From Clostridiales bacterium (lineage in GTDB: Bacteria > Bacillota_A > Clostridia > Peptostreptococcales > Anaerovoracaceae): DNA of 5,929 nucleotides. Location of the stretch: NCBI GenBank assembly GCA_024697655.1, contig JAILFI010000181.1:1-5929 (forward strand). The letters run 5' to 3'. A program made the translations under genes and the position numbers. Position 1 is the first letter of the stretch. Every line of letters starts with the position of its first letter. The notes under the pieces were generated by a model that was not told the origin of the DNA, made no database searches, and saw only the letters and a program-made list of their open reading frames with translations. Shown piece by piece: positions 1-4,735 of this stretch.

Positions 1-110
1 CCGAACACGATCAGATACAGCAGCGGGCTGACCAGCGCCGCCACCGTGATCTTGTAGAAATCTCTTTTAAACTCCGTCCACTTTTCCCAGAGGACTGCCA
101 CGATACCCAT
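1..110 (-). CDS. ABC-2 type transporter permease, N-terminal fragment (runs off the left edge)
   Basis: Only the first 36 codons are in the window; the gene continues beyond base 1. The translation begins MGIVAVLWEKWTEFKRDFYK, a short cytoplasmic amphipathic stretch. It then enters a hydrophobic segment (ITVAALVSPLLYLIVF), which fits the first transmembrane helix of an ABC-2 family permease. The start is supported by a strong ribosome site, AAGGAGG, 7 nt before the ATG and overlapping the end of the ATPase gene. The gap to that ATPase stop codon is only 12 nt, so the two genes are cotranscribed and probably translationally linked. ATPase plus ABC-2 permease is the usual layout of a drug, lipid or polysaccharide exporter, or of a heme-type efflux pump. 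The substrate is not predictable. The family call rests on context plus a short hydrophobic N-terminus. Confidence 0.75.
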   Translation of the reverse strand, partial: MGIVAVLWEKWTEFKRDFYKITVAALVSPLLYLIVF

Positions 111-117
111 GTGCTGT

Positions 118-124
118 CCTCCTT
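118..124 (-). promoter_or_regulatory. Strong ribosome binding site for the ABC-2 permease
   Basis: AAGGAGG on the minus strand lies 7 nt before the permease ATG. Its first two bases are the last two of the ATPase TAA stop codon. Such an overlap favours re-initiation by ribosomes finishing the ATPase, and it fixes the permease start at base 110. Confidence 0.8.
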
Positions 125-1001
125 ACCGTACGGTCAGCCGCCGGCCGATGCGTTCGACGAACACATCCTCCAGCGTCGTATTGCGCAGCGAAGCATGCGC
201 CGCCTGCGGCAGCAGCGGATCCGCGTCCGCCCCGCCGGGGAGTGTCTGCAGATAGGCGATGGCCTCTTCGCGCGTCTTGAAATAAACGGACTTCGTTTCG
301 TCTTCCGTGACGAGATCGACAGCGTAGCTGCCGAGCGCTTCGATGAGCGCCTTGGGGCTGTCCACTTCGCCGAGTTTGCCCTGATTGATCAGGGCGACCC
401 GGTCGCAGAGCGCTTCCGCCTCCTCCATGTAATGCGTCGTCAGGATGATCGTCATCTTGCGGTTGTTGATCCGCCGGAGCAGCGCCCACATCTGCCGCCT
501 TGCGATCGCGTCCATGCCGGCCGTCGGTTCATCGAGCAACAGCACATCCGGATCGGTCATCAGGCCCCGGCACACCATGAGCTTGCGCTTCATGCCGCCC
601 GACAGATAGCGGACGGTCTTTTTGCGGTGATCCCACAGTTCGGTGAACTTGAGCAGTTCCTCGGTCTTCGCGCGGATCTCCGCTTTTTTCATATAGTACA
701 GACGCCCCTGGTACTCCATGACCTCTTCCACGGTCATGTCCTGGCGCATCGAGAACTCCTGTGTGATGACGCTGATCCTGCGCTTTTCCGCGGAGGCGCG
801 CCGGGTCAGCGGTTTGCCGTCGAGCAGGATCTCGCCGCTTGTGGGCAGGAGCACCGTCGACAGCATGCTGATGGTCGTGGTCTTGCCCGCGCCGTTTGGC
901 CCGAGCAACCCAAAGAACTCCCCTGTCCCGATGGTCAGGGTGACATGATCCACCGCTGTCTGTTCGCCAAAGCGTTTTGTCAGGTCTTTCAGTTCGATCA
1001 T
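123..1001 (-). CDS. ABC transporter ATP-binding protein (ABC-2 exporter type, DrrA-like)
   Basis: This 292-residue cytoplasmic ATPase should power export through the permease encoded immediately downstream. All ABC motifs are visible: Walker A GPNGAGKTT (34-42), Q-loop glutamine 81 in VITQEF, signature LSGGMKRK (133-140), Walker B VLLLDE with catalytic Glu158, and switch histidine 190 in TTHYMEEAE. The last ~80 residues form the C-terminal extension typical of DrrA-type ATPases, ending in NTTLEDVFVERIGRRL. The start at 1001 was chosen because MIELKDLTKRFG is where the family alignment begins. An in-frame ATG at 1067 would add 22 unconserved residues and has no ribosome site. The chosen ATG also lacks a Shine-Dalgarno sequence but lies 9 nt after a TATAAT box, so the mRNA may be leaderless. 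Family assignment is secure; the transported substrate is unknown. Confidence 0.93.
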   Translation of the reverse strand: MIELKDLTKRFGEQTAVDHVTLTIGTGEFFGLLGPNGAGKTTTISMLSTVLLPTSGEILLDGKPLTRRASAEKRRISVITQEFSMRQDMTVEEVMEYQGRLYYMKKAEIRAKTEELLKFTELWDHRKKTVRYLSGGMKRKLMVCRGLMTDPDVLLLDEPTAGMDAIARRQMWALLRRINNRKMTIILTTHYMEEAEALCDRVALINQGKLGEVDSPKALIEALGSYAVDLVTEDETKSVYFKTREEAIAYLQTLPGGADADPLLPQAAHASLRNTTLEDVFVERIGRRLTVR

Positions 1002-1010
1002 AGCAGTACT

Positions 1011-1039
1011 ATTATATACGAATCGCTCTGTTTTGCCAT
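1011..1039 (-). promoter_or_regulatory. Predicted promoter of the ABC exporter operon, likely leaderless transcript
   Basis: On the minus strand a perfect TATAAT (-10, bases 1016-1011) is preceded by a 17-bp spacer and ATGGCA (-35, bases 1039-1034), which matches TTGACA at 4 of 6 positions. The predicted transcription start is near 1004, about 3 nt before the ATPase ATG at 1001. The mRNA would then be leaderless or nearly so, which agrees with the missing Shine-Dalgarno sequence. The -35 element overlaps the left arm of a palindrome at 1035-1050. Confidence 0.6.
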
Positions 1040-1050
1040 CACCGGATGGC
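1035..1050. promoter_or_regulatory. 16-bp palindrome in the divergent control region, candidate operator
   Basis: GCCATC-ACCG-GATGGC has perfect 6-bp arms and a 4-bp centre. It overlaps the -35 of the minus-strand promoter and ends 27 bp before the extended -10 of the plus-strand promoter. A dimeric regulator bound here could control both the exporter and the surface protein. No regulator gene is in the window and the motif was not matched to any known regulator, so this is inference from symmetry and position. Confidence 0.4.
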
Positions 1051-1077
1051 GATTCTGTAGCGTGCATCTGCGAGGCA

Positions 1078-1086
1078 TGGTATAAT
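1078..1086 (+). promoter_or_regulatory. Extended -10 promoter of the surface protein gene
   Basis: TGGTATAAT is a full match to the extended -10 consensus TGnTATAAT. No convincing -35 is visible 16-18 bp upstream (TAGCGT at 1058-1063), as is common for extended -10 promoters. The predicted transcription start is near 1093, about 4 nt before the ATG at 1097, again giving a nearly leaderless mRNA. The alternative ATG at 1085 would lie inside this TATAAT. Confidence 0.6.
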
Positions 1087-1096
1087 GAGTATCGCT

Positions 1097-2200
1097 ATGA
1101 ACAAGACTCATTCCGCGCGCTCCGGCGTGCTGCGCACAGTATTTGGAATCGCCCTGGCACTCCTCCTCATCATACCGATGGTGACGGAGGATGTCTTTGC
1201 GTCCTCTTCCGCACTGCAGTACGGCATGACGCCGATCTACGGCCGCGACATCGAAGACGGCACCTGGCCGATCGAAGTGCGCTCGAACTCCAAGTACTTC
1301 AAGATCGCTTCCTGCCAGCTGACGGTCAAAGGCGATGAGATGACTGCCGTGCTCACGATGAACAGCACCAGCTATTCCTATGCGTATCCGGGCACAAAAC
1401 TCGAAGCCAAAAAAGACGACGCCGGCAGGATCGAGATGGACGTCGACAATGAGAACTATACGCTCACGTATGAGATGGACGTGCCCGCGCTCAATGCCGA
1501 AGTCCCCTGCGCCGCCTACAGTAAACGCCGCAAGAAGTGGTACGACCGCAATCTTGTCTTCGTCGCAGGCAGTCTGCCCGCGGAAGCGCTCAAGATCGAA
1601 CTGCCCGACTACGACCTCATCGAGCAGGCTCTCGAGCAGAACGGCGGTGTCCCCGCCGCTGCGGACGCAACAGCCGACGCAGATGAAGCGGCCGACGAAG
1701 GCGATTCGATCTCCGAAGACAGCAACGCCGCAGGTACCAGTCAGGGCAATCCGCCCGAAGCCGCCGGCATCGATCATAAAGACGGCGAATACTCCATCGA
1801 GGTCGTTCTCGAAGGCGGCAGCGGCCGCGCCAGCGTCACCACGCCGACCTGGCTCATCGTCAAGGACGGCAAAGCCTACGCAAAACTGCTCTGGAGCAGC
1901 CCGCACTACGACTACATGCTCGTGAATGGCTACCGCTACGACAACGAAACGACCGACGGCGGCAACTCCACCTTCACGATCCCGATCACCAAACTGGATG
2001 AGCCGATGTCCGTCATCGCGGACACGACCGCCATGGGCGACCCGGTGGCGATCAACTACACGCTGACGTTCTTCACCGACTCGATTGGTCCCAAGAGCGC
2101 CATCCCGCAGGAAGCGACCAAGAAAATCATCGTCGTTGCAGCGGTCGTCATCGTACTCGGCGGCATCCTCAACTACTTCGTCAAGCGCGGCCGCAGATAG
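1097..2200 (+). CDS. Secreted, membrane-anchored two-domain surface protein, NEAT-like (putative heme/iron-associated)
   Basis: This 367-residue protein is predicted to sit outside the cell, tethered to the membrane. A signal peptide comes first: basic n-region, hydrophobic core VFGIALALLLIIPMV, likely cleavage after DVFA (residue 35). Two beta-rich domains follow at about 45-160 and 228-328. Both run as DG.(Y/W).IEV, then a (L/V)KG or VKDGK strand pair, a Tyr-rich strand, an 'IPI..LDEP'-like strand, and a closing L.F strand. They are joined by an acidic Ala-rich linker (about 186-225). A helix (KKIIVVAAVVIVLGGILNYF) and basic tail KRGRR form a stop-transfer anchor; there is no LPXTG. Two cysteines in domain 1 (73, 138) might form a disulfide. 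The pattern resembles NEAT/iron-transport-associated domains, but heme ligands are not obvious, so function is tentative. An in-frame ATG at 1085 with a weak GAGG upstream would add four residues; 1097 is preferred because 1085 lies within the -10 box. Confidence 0.8.
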   Translation: MNKTHSARSGVLRTVFGIALALLLIIPMVTEDVFASSSALQYGMTPIYGRDIEDGTWPIEVRSNSKYFKIASCQLTVKGDEMTAVLTMNSTSYSYAYPGTKLEAKKDDAGRIEMDVDNENYTLTYEMDVPALNAEVPCAAYSKRRKKWYDRNLVFVAGSLPAEALKIELPDYDLIEQALEQNGGVPAAADATADADEAADEGDSISEDSNAAGTSQGNPPEAAGIDHKDGEYSIEVVLEGGSGRASVTTPTWLIVKDGKAYAKLLWSSPHYDYMLVNGYRYDNETTDGGNSTFTIPITKLDEPMSVIADTTAMGDPVAINYTLTFFTDSIGPKSAIPQEATKKIIVVAAVVIVLGGILNYFVKRGRR

Positions 2201-2245
2201 CAAGCCTTCGTATTTATCAACCGGCTATCAATCGGCGCATTGCTT

Positions 2246-2287
2246 CTCCACATTTGCCCTGAAAATGAGCGAAAGTGGAGATTTTTT
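2246..2287 (+). terminator. Rho-independent terminator of the surface protein gene
   Basis: CTCCAC (2246-2251) pairs with GTGGAG (2275-2280). After one mismatch the stem continues with TT/AA, a T-G wobble and GC/GC pairs around an A/T-rich loop. The run ATTTTTT follows directly (2281-2287). The element starts 45 nt after the TAG stop codon, the expected place for the 3' end of the plus-strand transcript. Confidence 0.75.
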
Positions 2288-2366
2288 CAATGATTCCAGC
2301 GGGTCATCACAGATTTCCCGGCGGAATCGCAAGGTGACACCCGATAAACGTTGAAAAAATCTCCAC
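2275..2366. repeat. Perfect 16-bp inverted repeat flanking a 60-bp centre
   Basis: The left arm GTGGAGATTTTTTCAA (2275-2290) is the exact reverse complement of TTGAAAAAATCTCCAC (2351-2366). Each arm contains the 3' half of one terminator stem plus its T-run, so the repeat unites the two opposing terminators. CTCCACATTT also recurs as a direct copy at 2246-2255 and 2361-2370. This suggests inverted duplication of one terminator rather than chance. No target-site duplication is visible. Confidence 0.85.
2300..2343. other. Hairpin in the centre of the inverted repeat
   Basis: CGGGT (2300-2304) pairs with ACCCG (2339-2343), and TCAC (2307-2310) with GTGA (2334-2337), across a small internal loop. 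An apical GATTTCC/GGAATC stem (2312-2318/2323-2328, one bulged T) closes on CGGC. If both terminators work, this segment is rarely transcribed from either side. Its role is unknown. Confidence 0.4.
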
Positions 2367-2395
2367 ATTTATCTTTAAAAAGACTCAATGTGGAA
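2354..2395 (-). terminator. Rho-independent terminator of the tetrapyrrole/cobalamin operon
   Basis: On the minus strand TCCACATT (2394-2387) pairs perfectly with AATGTGGA (2369-2362), with one further T-G pair outside. GATTTTTT follows (2361-2354). The hairpin begins about 90 nt after the cobI stop codon, so it is the natural end of the right-hand operon. It mirrors the plus-strand terminator in stem sequence and T-run. Confidence 0.75.
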
Positions 2396-2416
2396 ATCCT
2401 CTCAACTTACAGGTAC

Positions 2417-2440
2417 AAAGCACATTGCGGCAATGCTTTT
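2417..2440. terminator. Candidate secondary bidirectional terminator hairpin
   Basis: AAAGC (2417-2421) pairs with GCTTT (2435-2439), and ATTG (2424-2427) pairs with CAAT (2431-2434) around a CGG loop, leaving a 2-nt bulge. One extra T follows on the plus strand. The A/T flanks are short in both directions, so it would be weaker than the two terminators to its left. It may instead be an mRNA 3'-end stabiliser. Confidence 0.35.
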
Positions 2441-2466
2441 GATGCCATGAATGCGCCGTGCTGTGC

Positions 2467-2486
2467 GCGGCGTACAGTTCCGCCGC
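2467..2486 (-). other. GC-rich hairpin immediately after the cobI stop codon
   Basis: GCGGCG (2467-2472) and CGCCGC (2481-2486) form a 6-bp stem around an 8-nt loop, touching the last base of the cobI TAG stop. No T-run follows on the minus strand, so it is unlikely to terminate by itself. It may pause polymerase or protect the mRNA end. Confidence 0.35.
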
Positions 2487-3163
2487 TATTTTGCGATGAT
2501 CAGCGAGAAGTATCCGGCGTCGTCCGGGATCTCATCGATGCTGCGGTAGACCTTCTGGTCGGGCATGCCGCAGTTCTCGACCATCGAGACGTTGTCGCGG
2601 CTCTCACGCAGGATCTCCTTGACCTGCGCCATTTTGCTGCCGCTCTTCATCAGGACGTAGTTGCCGTCCGGGGGCAGTTTCTCGTCCAGTTTGTGGACAG
2701 CCGGAATGACATGCAGGGGCTCGGTCCACTCGCAGAGCGGAACGCCCACCTCAGCTGCCGCCGCGCAGAACGACGGGATGCCGCTGATGTAGACGGTGTT
2801 GTAGCCGCCTGCCTTGACGATCTTCTCGATGTAGGAGAAAGTCGAGTAAATGGTCGTGTCGCCGAGCGTCAGGAATCCGACATCCTTACCCTCTTCAAGC
2901 AGCCGGATGACCGCCGCCGCGCCGTCTCTGTGCGCGTCTTCCATCTTCGCGCGGTCCATGATCATCGGCATGAAGATCGGCGCCTTTTCCTTTTCCTCGA
3001 TGAACGGCGCCGCCTGCACCGCGATCTTGTAAGCCGTGGTCTCCTCGACCACCTTGCCCGGTGCCGCGATGATGTCGACTTTTTCCATGCACTTGATCGC
3101 TTTGAGCGTCAGGTAATCCGGATCCCCGGGGCCTACGCCGATACCGTAAAGTGTCCCTGCCAT
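2486..3163 (-). CDS. cbiL: Precorrin-2 / cobalt-precorrin-2 C20-methyltransferase (CobI/CbiL)
   Basis: This cytoplasmic enzyme transfers a methyl group from S-adenosylmethionine to C20 of (cobalt-)precorrin-2, giving (cobalt-)precorrin-3, the first step committed to the corrin branch. The 225 residues span a full tetrapyrrole methylase fold of normal length. The N-terminal LYGIGVGPGDPDYLTLKA (5-22) is the hallmark of this subfamily. LGDTTIYSTFSYI (100-112) is the cofactor-binding loop, with Thr where many homologues have Pro (GDP). GIPSF (128-132) and ENCGMPDQKVY (196-206) are further conserved blocks. The ATG is set by AAGGAGG 8 nt upstream. It is last in the operon, 70 nt after cobA-hemD, and receives that enzyme's product. 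The cobalt-dependent CbiL form is more likely in an anaerobe, but sequence alone does not separate CbiL from CobI. Confidence 0.9.
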   Translation of the reverse strand: MAGTLYGIGVGPGDPDYLTLKAIKCMEKVDIIAAPGKVVEETTAYKIAVQAAPFIEEKEKAPIFMPMIMDRAKMEDAHRDGAAAVIRLLEEGKDVGFLTLGDTTIYSTFSYIEKIVKAGGYNTVYISGIPSFCAAAAEVGVPLCEWTEPLHVIPAVHKLDEKLPPDGNYVLMKSGSKMAQVKEILRESRDNVSMVENCGMPDQKVYRSIDEIPDDAGYFSLIIAK

Positions 3164-3171
3164 AGTGTATT

Positions 3172-3178
3172 CCTCCTT
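3172..3178 (-). promoter_or_regulatory. Strong ribosome binding site for cobI/cbiL
   Basis: AAGGAGG on the minus strand lies 8 nt before the ATG at 3163. It fixes the start and implies efficient translation of this last gene independently of cobA-hemD, which ends 70 nt upstream. Confidence 0.8.
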
Positions 3179-3233
3179 GTTTACTGAATACTATCTGATC
3201 TGGCTGCCGCCCTTTTGCTGTGGCTGCCTGCTA

Positions 3234-4703
3234 TCAATCCTGTTTGCCGCGGTCTTCCTCGATCGCTGCGATGATGCCGTCCGCGGTGAATGTCTTCGCG
3301 GTGATCATCCTGCAAGCAGGGTATTTTTTTAGTTCATTTGCCGTGTAATCGCCGATGCACACGGCCGTCATCCCTTCCGGAATCGCTCTTGCGGCCTGCT
3401 CGCCATCTGCCCGTGCCGGACCCTCACAGAACGCCCGCACACCGGACGCGCTGCCGAACACAAGGTAATCCGCCTCCGGCACATCCGCTTCCTTTGTCAG
3501 TGTCCGGTAGATCTTGCAGTCCTCATAAGTGAGTCCCGCTTCGTCCAGCGCTTCGGTCAGGAGCGGCGAGCCCTTCTCCGCGCGGAGGATCAGGATCTTT
3601 TCCTCCGGCTTCGCCGCAGTGGCCAGCGCCTTGCCCAGATCTCCCGCCGTGTATTTCTCCGGCACGAGGTCCGCATGGATGCCGTGCGCTGCCAGTTTCT
3701 CCTCTGTGCCGCGGCCGATGCAGGCGAACTTGATGCCCGCCAGCGTCCGCAGATCGATGTGCTGCTCCTTCAGATGGTCGAAGAACAGCTCGATGCCGTT
3801 CGCACTTGTGAAGCAGACCCAGTCCCATGCGGAGAGGTCCGCCGGGATGCTTCCTTCGATGGGTGTCAGTTCCAGTGTCGGGCAGAGCACCGCATCCGCA
3901 CCAGCCTCAGCAAGCGCCGCGCCGGTCTTTTCGACGAAAGCCGGTGTGCCGGTCGCTGCGACGCTGATCCCTGCCAGCGGGCGCTCATCTCTGCCGACCA
4001 TATGATAGCCGGCCGTGGGACCGACAACGAAGATCGCCGGCGTCTTTGCCCGGTCTTTTTTCGAAGCGATGTCCGCGAGCGTCCCGTCGATACGCAGGGC
4101 ATCCTTCCGGAATCCGCGCGAAAGGATCGCTGCCGGGGTCGCCGGGTCCTTGCCTCCCGCGATGAGTTTCTCGGAAATCTCGCCGACCGCCGAAAGGCCC
4201 ATCAGGAACACGAGGGTGCCCTTCAGCTGCGCCAAGGCGTTATAGTCTTCCTCCGTTTCCGCTGCCGTGTGGCCGGTGATGACCGTGAACGACTGCGCCA
4301 CGCCGCGGTGCGTGACCGGAATGCCCAGGCTCTCCGGGACCGCGACCGAGGAGGTCACGCCCGGCACCATACGGCAGGCGATGCCTCGCTCTTCGAGTGC
4401 CAGATACTCTTCGCCGCCGCGCCCGAAGACGAAACTGTCTCCGCCTTTGAGCCGGACAACATAGTTGCCTTCTTCCGCTTCTTTGATCAGCAGGGCGTTG
4501 ATCTCATCCTGCTTCATGCTGTGCCGGCCGGAACGTTTGCCGACGTAGATGCAGCGGCAATCCGCAGGGACTTCCGCGACGAGCGCGTCATCCAGCAGAT
4601 CGTCGTAGACGAGCACCTCCGCCCGCCGGATCTCCGCCAGCCCGCGCAGGGTGATGAGCCCGCTGCCGCAGCCTGCGCCGACCAGTACGACTTGTCCTTT
4701 CAT
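3234..4703 (-). CDS. cobA-hemD: Uroporphyrinogen-III C-methyltransferase / uroporphyrinogen-III synthase fusion (CobA-HemD)
   Basis: A bifunctional 489-residue cytoplasmic enzyme. The HemD domain cyclises hydroxymethylbilane to uroporphyrinogen III, and the CobA (SUMT) domain methylates it at C2 and C7 with S-adenosylmethionine to precorrin-2. SUMT spans about 1-235: VLVGAGCGSGLITLRG (6-21), VYDDLL (32-37), YVGKRSGRHSMKQDEIN (53-69), VRLKGGDSFVFGRGGEE (83-99), VPGVTSS (113-119), GIPVTHRG (127-134) and ITGHTA (142-147). HemD spans about 243-480: FTSANG (298-303), CIGRGTEEKL (328-337), FGSASG (416-421) and CIGDYTANEL (449-458). The start at 4703 was chosen over an in-frame ATG at 4733: it has AAAGGAAG 6 nt upstream and matches the family N-terminus, while 4733 has no ribosome site. 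Oddity: the usual GPGDPG loop reads GCGSG, one residue short. It lies between hemC, its substrate supplier, and cobI, its product user. Confidence 0.93.
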   Translation of the reverse strand: MKGQVVLVGAGCGSGLITLRGLAEIRRAEVLVYDDLLDDALVAEVPADCRCIYVGKRSGRHSMKQDEINALLIKEAEEGNYVVRLKGGDSFVFGRGGEEYLALEERGIACRMVPGVTSSVAVPESLGIPVTHRGVAQSFTVITGHTAAETEEDYNALAQLKGTLVFLMGLSAVGEISEKLIAGGKDPATPAAILSRGFRKDALRIDGTLADIASKKDRAKTPAIFVVGPTAGYHMVGRDERPLAGISVAATGTPAFVEKTGAALAEAGADAVLCPTLELTPIEGSIPADLSAWDWVCFTSANGIELFFDHLKEQHIDLRTLAGIKFACIGRGTEEKLAAHGIHADLVPEKYTAGDLGKALATAAKPEEKILILRAEKGSPLLTEALDEAGLTYEDCKIYRTLTKEADVPEADYLVFGSASGVRAFCEGPARADGEQAARAIPEGMTAVCIGDYTANELKKYPACRMITAKTFTADGIIAAIEEDRGKQD

Positions 4704-4735
4704 ATCTCTCTTCCTTTCCGAAGTATCATTCATTT

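Noticed and set aside
591..605. ABC signature LSGGMKRK instead of LSGGQ in the ATPase
   Set aside because: Met in place of Gln is common in DrrA-type exporter ATPases, so it is not unusual.
1002..1096. Cobalamin or other riboswitch in the divergent region
   Set aside because: The 95-bp spacer is too short, and predicted leaders are only a few nt, leaving no room for an aptamer.
998..2203. Long open frame (401 codons) on the minus strand opposite the surface protein gene
   Set aside because: Its translation is full of Asp/Val/Arg runs with no recognisable domain, and it covers the divergent promoter region. The plus-strand frame has a clear signal peptide, domains and anchor, so this is a GC-driven shadow.
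2275..2366. Miniature transposon (MITE) with 16-bp terminal inverted repeats
   Set aside because: No flanking target duplication is visible and the arms are fully explained as terminator halves with T-runs. It is kept only as a possible origin, not as a mobile element call.
2351..3187. Plus-strand open frame beginning in the convergent intergenic region and running antisense to cobI
   Set aside because: It starts inside a terminator stem, has no ribosome site, and its protein is compositional noise opposite a clear CobI/CbiL.
3201..3228. Direct repeat TGGCTGCC at 3201 and 3221 in the cobA-hemD/cobI gap
   Set aside because: Only 8 nt and two copies in a GC-rich spacer, with no associated promoter or palindrome; probably chance.
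3164..3237. Possible internal promoter before cobI (TTGATA near 3237 and TAGTAT near 3190)
   Set aside because: The spacing between the two boxes is far beyond 16-18 bp, so they do not form a promoter.
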